A stretch of DNA of 64,000 bases, taken from Thelephora terrestris (Eukaryota; Basidiomycota; Agaricomycetes; Thelephorales; Thelephoraceae). The notes under the pieces are model-generated. The model was not told where the DNA came from, did no database searches, and saw nothing but the letters and a program-made list of their open reading frames with translations. Position numbers and translations under genes: made by a program. Of the stretch, positions 22,628 through 34,700 are shown piece after piece (positions within the stretch are counted from its first letter, which is position 1; each line of letters opens with the position of its first letter). The stretch spans positions 124,001-188,000 of the forward strand of contig WIUZ02000019.1 of assembly GCA_015956445.1 (NCBI GenBank), in the 5' to 3' direction.

Positions 22628-25051
22628 ATGTCCACGAAGAGCAAATCCGAAGAAGTCTCTCCGGCCGACAGCTATGCTCCTAACACTGAAGCGGCTTCCA
22701 CAACGGACCAAGATGAACTCCAGCTGGTAATACCCTCATGAAGGATGGGGGGTTCTTTATGCATCGTATTCTGCTGTATCATACCGGTAACGTCGTATTC
22801 TTGGTGTTGCACACTGGAATGGCTACGGGTATCCGCATCGCGTCTTTTGACCTCACCGTCGAGATGCATGCGGATTGAGATTATACCGTTCGAACCTGAT
22901 CAGCGCTCATACCTGCGTAGGGAAGCCCCAGCGTTCTTCACCACTTTCTTACCGTCCTCCCTCTTTCATGAGGGGGACCAACGCTGAATTACTGACCCTT
23001 TTCTTTTTTGTGCCGCTTGTAGAGAAATTTGGGATACAAACAAGTATGGTCATTGAGGAGATGCGTCTACATGCACTATGCTAATTTTCTGCAGCAACTC
23101 CATCGTAGCTGGCACCTTATCGAAAACTTTGGCGCGAGCTTTGTCGCGATGAACTTCATCGGCAGTGTCAGGTTCGTCCGCCGGCTATCGGCGGAGGGAA
23201 TGTTAACGCCGTGAACTTAACCCCGCAAACAGGGCAGGCTTTTTCCTCGGTTTACTCGCAGGCGGACCGGCTGCGATTTGGTAAAATACTGTCAATGCTT
23301 CCGAGTTCCGTATCTCTTGTTTATACGTGCCCCAGGTCATCTTTCCTCATCGTCATCGTGTTCATGATGATCACTGCCGGTGTTCTGGCAGAGATTTGTT
23401 CAGCTCTACCGCTCAGCGGCTCCATATATATATGGGCCGCCGAAAGTGCCGGTCCAAATTACGCCAGGTTCTTCGGTTTCCTAGTCGCTTGGTGGTCCAC
23501 GACCGCCTGGATGACGTTCACGGCTGGTAACTGTCAGGTCAGGTCTCAGGTTTGATAGTTTCGAAAGCCTTGCTAACCCTCGGTCCTATGCACAGCTCAC
23601 TGCCAATTATATCGTATCTCTGTTGTCTGTCTACGAGATTGATTTCCCCGGTGGGGCTGACAATGGTAACATCAAGTGGCGTGCCCTCATCTGGGCCATC
23701 TCCGAGGGGATATTGGTGTTGGCAATTGCCATCAACTACCTTCCCCCGAGATTGTATTCGTTTATCTTCAAGTTTTCTATCGCGCTCTTCTTCGTCGATT
23801 TCCTCCTATGCCTCATCTGGCTCCCTATTGGAGTGTCAAGGACCTACGGTTTCCGCTCTGCCAAGGACGTGTTCACGGCAACGTGTCAGTATTTCCTCTC
23901 GAGTTCATATCCCACTGATCTGATTCGAGCTTGAATAGATAACGGCACCGGCGCTCCAGCTGGGTGGAATTACATCTTGTCACTGTAAGAGAGTCTGACC
24001 TTCTTTGTTTCTACCTACTCATCCGTTCCAGTCTGTTCACATCCGGAGTCATGATCGGGTTCGATGCTTCTGGCCACGTTGCGGAAGAAACCCGTAACGC
24101 TAGGCACGTCGATACTTGCTTGTCCCATCCTCCCGCGCCGTCATTGATATCTGATCGTAGCGTTATAGCCGGCCGGGGAATCCTGACCAGTGCATTCGGA
24201 ACCGGAATCATGGGATTTCTTACCATAATCCTCTTCTTGTTCTGCACCCCGGACTTGGACACACTCTTTTCCTTGAATGCTCCCCAACCTTTCGTACAGA
24301 TCTACGCTTTGGCATTGGGCAAGGGTCCCAGTATCTTCATGACCATGATCGCCGTATTGGGTCTGATCTTGGTAGGTTCATTTGCGTCGCCCTGCCGCTC
24401 CGCGACTGACGCCAATCTATCCGCGCCCAGAGTACTAGTGTCTCAATCGTCGCTGCCTCTCGTCTCATCTTCGCCGTGGCCCGCGACGGTGTCCTGCCCC
24501 TCTCTTCTTGGATTGGCAAAGTCGACGATTCAAAACAACCACGGAACGCGGTCACCGTCATGTACGTTTTCGGTGCTTGTCTCCTCTGCACCATCCTCCC
24601 CAGTCAGGTCGCCTTCACGTCCCTAATCTCCGCGGGCGGCATACCTACCACTGCCGCGTACGGTCTCATCGCATTGTTGAGACTGTTCATGACCCCGAAT
24701 GATTTCAAATCGTCCAAGTTCAAGTTGGGTCGCTTCGCCAAACCCTTTTACATTGCAGCAGCGCTCTTCAACGCTCTCGTCTTCTCCGTTCAAGTTTCTC
24801 CTTTCTTCTTCCCCGTCACTGCCGAGACGTTCAATTTTGTGAGCCCTTCCGAACACAACTCATCTCCCCATGGAACACATCTGACCAACCTTTCTCCACC
24901 GTTCAAATTATAGGCTGGGGTTATTCTTGGTTCAATCACCATCTTCGCGATCTTGAGTTGGTGGTTTGTCCCCGGAGACAAGTGGCTTACCAGGGAACAA
25001 GTCGTGAAGGCCATGAATTCCGCCGACGAAGAACCCAAAGGTTCAACTTGA
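22628..25051 (+). CDS. Amino-acid/GABA permease (APC superfamily)
   Basis: Many exons encode a 12-helix transporter. The N-terminus is hydrophilic (MSTKSKSEEVSPADSYAPNT). The core includes FGASFVAMNFIGSVR, SFLIVIVFMMITAGVLAEIC, SALPLSGSIYIWAAESAGPN and YARFFGFLVAWWSTTAWMTF. Next come RALIWAISEGILVLAIAINY, SGVMIGFDASGHVAEETRNA, RGILTSAFGTGIMGFLTIIL, ASRLIFAVARDGVLPLSSWI and TSLISAGGIPTTAAYGLIAL. The E(T/E)xNA region after the FDASGH motif and the RDGVLP motif are typical of fungal GABA/choline-type permeases (Uga4 and Hnm1 relatives). It would import an amino acid or related amine at the plasma membrane; the substrate is unknown. The last exon ends VVKAMNSADEEPKGST. The start follows a TATA box by 61 bp. 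Confidence 0.9.
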
Positions 25052-28014
25052 GTAGAAAGTTCAAGCCCTTAACAACAAAACAAGCCTTCCCACCTTCTGT
25101 TCCAAAATTTTCATTCTAAGCCGCCCGTAAATCGTATTTTAGCCCCATGAAGCCGATCATAGATATACACGTTGGCCAAAAAAGTTTATTGGTTTAGTTA
25201 GACACCGTATGTGCGCGTCACACACAACTACAAAAGCACATTTTTATGCCTCCCAACTGTGGAGATACACGTTTCTCAGAAGGCAATAGGTGTTGGTATG
25301 TCAAGAAGCGGGGAAGTCAATGTGCTGACCTGGGCAACAACCACTCCGTCTTTGCCGACAAAGCTCATTGGTCAAAAGTCCCCTCATTCCCAGCGCTGAA
25401 TGTTGCCCACGGCCTAAGTCGCTACTACCCTGGGCTCATTTGAAGAAATTGTGAACGAGATGTCCGTCCCTTGCGGTTACGTTTTTTGGACTCTAATATC
25501 CAACGCCGAGCCCAGAAGCAAAGGGTCAGGCCCTTTACAAGGTAGCAAAATCTTGTCCTCGACAATAACTCCGGGGTCTTGGTGTGAAAGAGTCGATCGA
25601 AGTGACAGGCTTCGATTGCATCCTTGATCGAGGATCGACGTTCGGAGATTCACCGCTGACAAAACCGCCCGTAGGTAGCTGTTTGCTGTTCGAGAGACCG
25701 TTCCCAGGGAACACGCCGCATTTTTTCGACAGCTTTTTGATGGGCCTGGCATCCCGGCATGACAGGCTCCCTCGGCATACCTGGTTGTTATCGATGGGCC
25801 TCTCCCAAGCATTGTAGAGATGCCCATGGCGCGAACCACGAGTCTTCAGTGACCGCACAGACCGAAGATTGTACCGGGAAACTGGGGCCCAACTCGCTGG
25901 ATGTTAAACCACGAACCGGCTGATGCCGCGCTGCCGAGGGTGCCGGACCCGCCACGATCAAAGAGATGCAGGAGTGGTCTTAGCCCCGCCAACATCTATG
26001 GCCTTAGCCCCGCCAGCACCAGGGCATTAGCGTGTATTATTACAGCCGTGAGCAATCCAATTGAAAACCCGCACCAGGTTTCTTGTTTGCTTCTGGAGCT
26101 CAGCACCAGTGAATGAGACCGGACGCCCAAAAATGATGGAGGGAGCGCTGGTAGACACATCGGTACGTGACCCTTTGTTCGAAGCACGACCCTGCACACG
26201 AGATCGTTACTTAGCACTATTCATCCTCTCTCATCCCAGCACTTGGATCGAATCACCTTGAGGATTTCAAAGGCCAGGACAGGACAATGATACATACGGT
26301 TTCTCAAAGCAACGGATTGTGGGTTACGCTCGACCCTTGTAAACAAAATGGACGATTTTGAACTGTCAAGTTGAGTCCTTCGGCAGTGCTTTTTACGTTG
26401 TAGTGGAGTTTCTGTTTCTATCACGATTGTGGTCCGTTCCTCCCTACTGCTCAAACGACAGGCTGGGGTGATCTTGGGTTGGTGGTTAGCTTCTTAGAGA
26501 AAATCTGGGGGTCTTCCTAACGTAGATTCGAGGTACAGCCTGAACACAGACGTGGCTAGAAGCTGGGTTGAACCAAGCGCTCGGTCGGTCGGACACGGAA
26601 CGTGAAGGAGCCACGAGATAGATCCCGTAATGCTCTTCTAGACTCTCCGCGTTTCGGGACGCTATTACCCTTTCATGAAGCCTTTGTGACTTGGGGCGGG
26701 CGTTCGCTCCATTCTGTGCCTCTACGCGTATCGGGCAACTGTCACGGTCTTTGTAGCAACGATACGTACCTTGAGCCCAAGCGAAAGGTTTATCGTCTAC
26801 GAGGGACCCGGATCTCGAGCCCGGTCCCTTGGGCCTCGACCCATGATGTGCAGGAGAGGCTAGCAGACATTCACTAAGAGTTGCAGGTGGCCGATAAGTG
26901 ACCAGCAACCCCGCACCGCGATTGTCGACCGGATGAGTCATGCGTTTCGTGAGAGCGGGGGCAAGGATGGGGCGGATAGGCGTGGATGGCAGGTAAGGCG
27001 ATGCAGGCTGCCGTGACAAGGAAAGCACACTGTTACCGGCTTCGTTTTAGTTTGGGCCGTCCCACACTCGAGGTCAGCTTGGATAACCAGAGTTTGGTTG
27101 ACGATCCTGGGATCATGGCGTGGGATTTTAACCGTCCTCCTGTCGTGCCTCTTCGCAAGTTCCAAGACAAGTTTATGGTGCGTTCTGAGGGCTCTGGACC
27201 TGGCCCAAACCGTGATGCTCGGAATCTGATGGTCCGCGATGCTGCCATCCAATCAATCCGAAAGATATCTGACTTGCCATCCGGGCTCATAGGCTATAGG
27301 ACTGGCCGTAACGATCAGCACAACGGATGTTTTTCATCGCTTCGCCAAATAGTTTCGGAACGACTCTGCTGATAGGAATGTCACTACTGTCCCATTCCGA
27401 CCAACTAGGAGGCGCCGTCGCTCTCCAGCCAATCAGAGGCGTCCAATCAATTCAGTTGTGGTGATGACACGCCGGATTGGTCGGAATGAGACAGTAGTCT
27501 AGAACGCATCGAAATCATTGACAGATGCCGGTACCGACGAAAGAAAGGAAAGCATACGACGACAAGTAGGAGGAATATTCTTGGACCGAGGGCGTGAGCT
27601 TCCGTGACTCTCCTTTTGGCTTCAAGATCTAGTCGAGTACCCCGGAATGTACAAAGATCGGAATTCGCGAGCGGCATCGTCAATTTGTGGTGCCTGTCGT
27701 AAAGTGGGAGGATATGGAGGGGGGTTGGTATGGACCTCTTTCTGATCCCCATGATGGTGGGTCACACAAAGTCGAAACAGATAGCAGAGGTGTAAGACGA
27801 ATAGCCAAGAGACAGCGCCGAATGGGAGGTAGGGGCAAGGAAGGGATGACGACAACGGCCCTTTTTTCCAGAGCCTCCACCTCAAGTTACTCTGCAAGAG
27901 ACCGGGTAAACGGGTCGGATTGACGGTTAGGAGAGCGATCGATTATATGGTTACACGAGTTGGCCATAAACTTTTCTAGGTATCGATGGGTATAAAATAA
28001 TGACATGATACAAG
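25052..28014. other. Gene-poor region of about 3 kb
   Basis: No gene is supported. Open frames of 120, 128 and 180 codons occur, but they overlap each other on both strands and have no family features. The region carries the terminal-inverted-repeat element at 27383-27498. A short direct repeat, CTTAGCCCCGCCA, occurs twice 24 bp apart near 25,980-26,015. It may be old repeat-derived sequence. Confidence 0.55.
27383..27498. mobile_element. Small terminal-inverted-repeat (MITE-like) element
   Basis: Two 22-bp arms (27383-27404 and 27477-27498) are inverted copies with a single mismatch. Each arm begins ACTACTGTC and ends ATTCCGACCAA when read inward. They enclose about 72 bp with two CCAAT boxes and no open frame. 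This is what a non-autonomous DNA transposon (MITE) or a strong hairpin looks like. No clear target-site duplication is seen, so it may be old. Confidence 0.5.
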
Positions 28015-29869
28015 TCATTGGTTCTCCTTCTCTGGGGACTTCCTTGATTCCCTCTTAGCCATCTCCTCTTCCACCCACTTCCCAGCGCACTTGACAGCTC
28101 GGTGGGGCTGGTTCTTGTGCAACAAGAGGTATCCTTGCAACGCGGCCATCGAAAACTCCCTCTCAGGAATCAATTCCCTGAACTCTTCCACGAGAATATC
28201 AAGTTTCTCGAGGGATATTTTGATGTTGCGTTTCCTTCGACGAGAAACCGCGGCAAGAGATTGATCCTGGATATCCGAGGGTTGAGGGACGTCAATGAGC
28301 TTTTCGGTTTCGGCCTCAGCAGGGGTACCGTAACCAGAATCCGAGGTCTTGATATCGTCGTCCTCACCTATTTGGGCTGCGGTATCACTGGACGATGATC
28401 GCTGGGCGGAGGAAGCACGAGGGGTGGGAAGGTAGAACCGTTCGAACAACTGTCCGACTTGGTATTTACTGGCCAGCGTGAACTCGACATGGACATCCAT
28501 CCTTCCGGGTCGCCGAAGCGCAAGATCGAGAGCCTCATACCGATTAGTGGTCGCAAAGAGCAAGCGTCCTTCCTGAGCACCAACTCCATCGAGTGCATTC
28601 AAAAGCCCACTCAGCGAAACTTTACTGGACCGTTCCGGATCGGCGACGGGCTTTTTTGTAGGTTCTTCTCCCTCAACAGGGAGATCCCTGCTGAGCGTGC
28701 GATGAAACGCGACATCGATATCTTCCATCAGGGCGATACACTGCTCGGGGAGGTCCGAGATGAGTTCTTGCAAAGAGTTATCGTCCAGACCAGCTCGGGA
28801 TAGCGAGATGACATAAACGTCCAAATTGAGTTCGCCGGCGATACTTTGGATAAGGGAGGTCTTTCCGGAACCGGGGGCACCATACTGGGAAAAATCAGAT
28901 AAAACAATGACGTCAACGACGATAAAATGGGGAAGACGCAAGTTGTGACCCACGAGAAGGTAACCCCGTCGGAACGGGATTCCGCGTTCTGAGTACCATT
29001 CCTTACTATCCAGGAAATCGAGAGCATCCTCGAGGACAGCCTCCTTAACGCCAGCGTCAAGGATGATGGATGCGAGAGGTCGTTTAGGACGAGTGGTGAG
29101 AAGGCGCCAGTCATTCCTAGTGTCGGCAGCATAAACGGAAATCTGTTCACCCTTCGTCCTTTCCCAACAATCTCTAGCTTCTTCGAGAATTTCCTGAACA
29201 ACTTTTTGGGTCCCACCCAAGATACTACCACGACAAGTCAGTTGACTGGCAGACATTCCAGAGTGATGATCCCCCCTTACCTAAGGTTTAACGATTGCAT
29301 GGAGTGGAAGTTCAGTCCCTCAGCCTTTGACCTCACCACCCTGATGTAACGCCGTTTGTGCCAGAAAGCGAGCGAGTAGTCGTAGGCTGCGAGAAAGCGG
29401 ACCTTTCGACTTGTGGACTTTGGGTTGCCGTAAGAGTCCATGGGGGATACCAATCCAAACGCCGAGGTGCTTGCGGCAATCTTCCTCGCGTTGGCCCGTG
29501 CTGGATGTTGCGAAAGCCACACCATCATCCAGTCTACAGCAGTAGAAAATAGTCAGTGCCTGACACGGGCGGCGTGGAAGCGGCGATCATTGCGCATCCC
29601 GCCGGGCGGTGAAGAAGCGAACACCCACCATAGCTGTCATCACCCTCCTCAAAGTCAACGGTGATCCAAAACGAGTCAAATGCACGGCGCCAGGCCCGCA
29701 AAGCGGTCCTCCTACACGCCTCGAAGACACCGCCGACGAGGAAGAGTTTGAGCCAATCTTGGAATCCGGTGGAGGAGAACACGACGCTCGCAAGAGTCGC
29801 GATGGAAGATTTTCCGGCGAACGTGCTGGCGATTTTTGTAAGGTTCGCTGAAAGGTTGTTCGAGTCCAT
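28015..29869 (-). CDS. BCS1-type AAA ATPase
   Basis: Four exons. The N-terminal exon (MDSNNLSANLTKIASTFAGK, then FQDWLKLFLVGGVFEACRRT) precedes a BCS1-N domain (WMMVWLSQHPARANARKIAA). The AAA part has Walker A GAPGSGKTS, Walker B CIALMEDIDVAF, the sensor region RLLFATTNRYEALDLALRRP, and GRMDVHVEFTLASKYQVGQL. A Ser-rich acidic insert follows (DTAAQIGEDDDIKTSDSGYG), then a helical end with KWVEEEMAKRESRKSPEKEN. The family includes the mitochondrial inner-membrane chaperone that inserts the Rieske protein into complex III, but fungi have many BCS1-like paralogues, so this may not be the true orthologue. The nucleotide-binding residues are intact, so it looks active. A TATA box on the same strand lies about 90 bp upstream. 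Confidence 0.88.
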
Positions 29870-31792
29870 GACGAGAGTGTCAAGAAGGAGGAGGATGTGA
29901 GAAAGAAAGGAGGTCCGGAAACCTTGGTCTTTTAACTACCGCGCTGCGACCCGGCTTTTATACCGAGCCGCTACCGTCAAATTGGTTTAGCACGTCACGC
30001 GGTGAATGCATGAGTCGAACGCGAATCGAGTGTGAGTCCACAAAACTCGGCTCACGGTGTTCCGCGCAGCCCTCGAGCGGTGCCACAGGTTCCCTTTCAC
30101 CCATATCTAGCCTCTTAACCATGGGCATCCAGTGTTAAATGCATCGGTCGAAATCTCCAGCGATAAACTGGACGTGGGCGAACTTGTTTTTTTTTTCGTG
30201 TTGAGCATGTGAGGGCAAGATTGATACTCAGTTGTGTTTGATGGGTGTGATGGTTTAGTAGCGCCCAGTGAACGCTCCTCGCTTCCGGATCCGCACACCT
30301 GACATCGGGTCTCGCGCGGCGTCAATTCCTTGCCACTGAAGCTGAAGTCCTACCCAAATACCAGATAGCTCTCGCACCGGCGCGGAATAAATGGAATCCG
30401 AAGATAGTATCAGTGAGCCTGGCCCATAAGTTCTTGCAGCCTTCGCTTATGGCCAGTCACCGATGTGCGCGCCGATACGAAACGCAGAGGGTGCAGGGCC
30501 GTAAAGATCCAAAGATGTAATATTTGTCCAGGAGGCTGGCTGTTTATGCGAAGATCGCCCGAAAGGGACTGCATATCGAGCCAGTGTTTGTGGGCGCCCT
30601 ACGCACAAACTTGATCTGGCAACGATCCCGTAAATCGTCTAAAACCAGATGGATAACGAAACTTTCTCGTTGCCACAAATACATGGCTTCGGACGACTCA
30701 GGCAGTAACCAAAACGGGATTGTGGGCGCGCAAGGCCACAGTAAACCGAATGATACATGGTCGTTAAATTGGATCAAATCACCAGGTTCTTCCCCCACCC
30801 GGCTTAGGCACCTCGCACGGTGCAGGAAGATCTCCGGGGGGAATCTCACCGCTTCCGGTCGCCCGCTACAATTCTCAGTGTTCAGTGCGCCCTCCGGAAA
30901 GATCCTAGGATGAGGAAGCTCAGGTTCCAACGGCCCGGCACTCTGACGCGGGACCCCTCAGTGGGTCTCCGGAATAGATATCTGCGTGAGATACCTCTTG
31001 ACTGGTGACCTATTGCGTATGGCTACGCCTATGACATGGGGCCCACTAGCCATTTAGGTGGGCTGCACACCCTACGACCGGCGGGGCTATCAGCGTTACA
31101 GGTCTCAGGTAGCGGTCGCGGCCACCCTCCCACCGGAAGGCCAGACGACAACAACATCCCGACAAGTTCGGGGATCGAGCACCGCAAGTGACTAGGTTGT
31201 GGACCTCCCGCAGACATGGTTCAAAACCTTTCCACGGTAAAAGCGTCGACCTTACACTGAAATCTGATTTTTTTTTAACGATAAAGTCTTGCAAAGTACT
31301 GCAACATTAGAGGCGAGAGGCTTCTCTCATCGGCTAGCGTGCGTCTCTACTCACTGTCTCTTCACCGTTCGAATACTGATCCTTGAGGTCACAATCAATC
31401 CAAGATGGCTTCTATGGGTAAGTGTTCCGTTGTCTCTTGTGTCATCGGCTCAGGCTAGTACTTCCGGTGCCTTCCCGGCGGAGATACGCGGCTGAACCCA
31501 GCAAGCACTGGCTGCGAAATGATACGGCGCCCTCGAATTGTCCGTGGGTCATCACAGGAAATGGACGCCCTCAAATGCAACAGCGTTCAGTGTGGCCATA
31601 GGCGACGAACGCTCACAAAATGAAACAAGGGACTTGATGACGACACGTCTCAATAATCGCACACGCAGACACGAGGACACCCACGGATCCACTGCTACAT
31701 CTCTCCGATACGTGGTGCAAGGTTTGCGAATTGGTAGTACACAACAAAAGTGGGAATCAACTATGTACATGCAAGTGCGTATGCAGGATAAA
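29870..31792. other. Gene-poor region, BCS1 promoter plus an orphan exon-like site
   Basis: No complete gene is supported. The left end holds the BCS1 promoter. At 31405-31417 an ATG followed by a GTAAGT donor looks like the first exon of a plus-strand gene, but no matching body was found downstream. Other frames here (128-129 codons, near 30,524-30,930, on both strands) lack family motifs. Confidence 0.5.
29955..29962 (-). promoter_or_regulatory. TATA box of the BCS1-like gene
   Basis: TATAAAAG on the minus strand lies 86 bp upstream of the start codon at 29869 and matches the TATA consensus. Nearby sequence is GC-rich, so the site stands out. Confidence 0.5.
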
Positions 31793-34700
31793 TTACTGGA
31801 CGTTCAACCGCTAGAAATAATGGCCACCGTCAATACTCTTATGCCCAGCCGCCAAAAAACCCGGGTGGGAGGAAAACAGGTGACTTACTGGTTTTAGAGC
31901 CTTGATGAGGAGCCATTCTTCGGTTGAAACATCATCTTTGAAAGAAGTCTACGATGGACAGATGGAAAGGGGACAATGGCAATCAGCAATCCGTGGTCAT
32001 TAGCAATGCAGGTGTCATCGAAAAGAGTTAGGTCGGCGATTTAGTAATACCAACGTACCTTCAGGACATCGATACTCTGCCTCGTGATAAGGCTGTAAAT
32101 CTCATCCTTGTCGTCAAAGTGCCGTCCGAACATTTTTGCAGACTGATAAACGGCATGTTCAATCTTCACCGCAACACCACCACCGGCCTGTGACTTCTTG
32201 ACGAGCTAAGAGGAGTAAACGGAGAGATGCATGAGCTAGGGCGGCAACGGATACAGAAGCGCTGGAATTTTTACGTCCTGAGTTTTGTGGTTGATTTCCA
32301 GCGAGGTTCTGTGCGGAGAAGAGATGGTCTAGACTTCAGTAAAATATCCGAGTGGGCGTGCCAACGCAGGGAGGCAGGAGGGAGGCCCACGAATCAGTGC
32401 ACCCACATCTTTCCCAGGGGAATAATTTCTTTCTTCTGCGTGACCGGATCAACTTTCACAACGCACAAAGGCGTCCCAACCCTTAACGTCCCATCTAAGA
32501 TATCCACCCCCAAAATAATCGGGTCCCTCTTTGCAAATGCCGCGATGATCTTGAGCCTACATGGCCAAACAGCCTGGGGCGCCGCGTCTTTCCGCTTCGC
32601 CTCTGTGATCTCCGCGTTGTACGCAGTGAAGGCGTCGAACAGGTGGTAGATGATGTCGGCTTGGGAGAATCATCATTCCAGTGCTCACCCGAAGTGGAAG
32701 GACAATCGTCCACCCTACCTTTGAACAATTTGATCCCCATCTCCTCCGCCAACCTCTCAGCCTCCTTATCGACATTCACATCGAAACACAAGATACATGC
32801 CAGTTCCTTCGCCTTCTCCAACATCGTCGCGGCCCTCATGATATCCTTCTTATGCACCGGTCCGATATTGATCCCTGACACGGGGATCTTACTGGACTTC
32901 AAGAAGTCCAAAAGCGCCTCCAACGAACCGAGCGTACTCGCCTGCACGCACACGCCACGACCAGACTTATCGATGGAGTTGAGCAAGGTCGTAAGATCGG
33001 ACATGACTTCGTCCATCAGATCATCCTCGTCATCGTCAGGACTAACGACGAGCAATCGTGAACCAGCGATGGCCTTCTCCAAGTCTGGAGCGACGACCTT
33101 GACACCGAGAGCAGCCTTGACCTCCTTGTGGTGGACATAGGATGACTAGACAAACTTGTGAGTAGGAACGCCGGGGGTCCTCTTCGTGTGTAAAACTCAC
33201 TTTGATACGAAGTTCCCGAAGCGGCTGCGGAGTAAGCAGGGCGCGGATTTGTGTGATGATTGGCCCGTTCAAACCACAAACGACGATCTTGTCCCCCTCT
33301 CTCAAGATCCCATTCGACAAGATGACATCAATGGTCGTTCCAAGACCCTCAATGACCTTGACCTCCAAAACGGTGCACTCCAACTCGGACAAGTACATCA
33401 GCCTGTCGCTCATCCTCTGTTGGGTGAGGTTCACCAACAGCATGATCATATCCGGGACACCCTCTCCCGTATGTGCAGACGTCGGCACTAACGAGACGTT
33501 CTTGGCAAAGCTCTTGTTATCGTAGTACAGCACGGCATTGAGACCCTGTTCGGCGAAGGCGAGGATAGTGCTTTTGACACGATGTTCGAATTCGCGTTGA
33601 ACGGATGGTTTCTGTTTCTCGAGGGAATCTCGGAAGGCGTTATCAGGTGTGGCTTCCCACCCGTACAGACGATCAACCTATGGTCCCGGTTTGTAGGTGT
33701 CCGATACAGAAGAATGTGTGGGCGAAGGAGATAGTGAGGAGATGAATGAATTAGAGCACTAGAAACGAACCTTATTCAGGGCGACGATGAACGGCGACTT
33801 CCTGTCCCTCAATAGCCTGAGCGACTCCAAAGTCTGGGGTTCCAGCCCATGCTACAAAATAAGTGATCAGAAAATGATATCTTGGCGGGAAAGTGTGATT
33901 TCGTCACCATAATATCGACGACCAAGATGGCGATATTACACAATGAGCTCCCACGAGACCGTAGATTTGTAAAGGACTCGTGTCCAGGTGTATCAATGAC
34001 AAGGAGACCAGGAATCTTGTATTCTTGTGATCCATCCTAACGGCGACCAGCGTTCAGCCCTACAACACCTGACCAATGGAATGAATGAACCTTATTAAGA
34101 ACGAGAGTCTTTGTCTTGATGGCATCCACAGGGAAGTAAGTTGCTCCGATTTGTTGTGTGATACCGCCAGCTTCGCCCTCCTGAACATTTGTTTGCCTGA
34201 TCTGAAAGTGGGTATTAACAGGCGCTCAACAACAAAGCAAGCCCACAAAAACCATATACCTTGTCCAGAAGACTCGTCTTTCCGGTATCGACGTGTCCCA
34301 GAATACAACAAATTGGACTCCGCAAATCATCTTTATTCCTAGCAGCAAGGGCAGCTTGGTGCGCATCTGCTCTTCTCTTGGCTGCGTCGGCTTTCTTTTG
34401 GGCAGCCATTTGCTGTGCCTTGGAGAGACCCTTGTTGGAATCGTCGTCGGAATCGTCATCGGAGTCTTCATCCTCGGACTCTTCAGACCAAGAATCTGAT
34501 GATTCCGACGAAGACTCCTCGATCTTTTCGGTCTTCGCCGACCCAGGTGTAGGTTTCGGTGCGCCTGCCCCAAAGTTGTCAGACCGCGGTAAGCCCGCCG
34601 ATGTTGAAACGATACCTTTGGGTTGAGCAACAGGCTCCGGGGTTGGCTTCTCGTCCTCGGAAGAGGCGTCCCAGTCACTCTTGACGTCTGCAGCAGGGGC

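Noticed and set aside
26486-27028. 180-codon minus-strand frame in gene-poor sequence
   Set aside because: Residue use looks random, it overlaps frames on the other strand, and no domain is recognisable.
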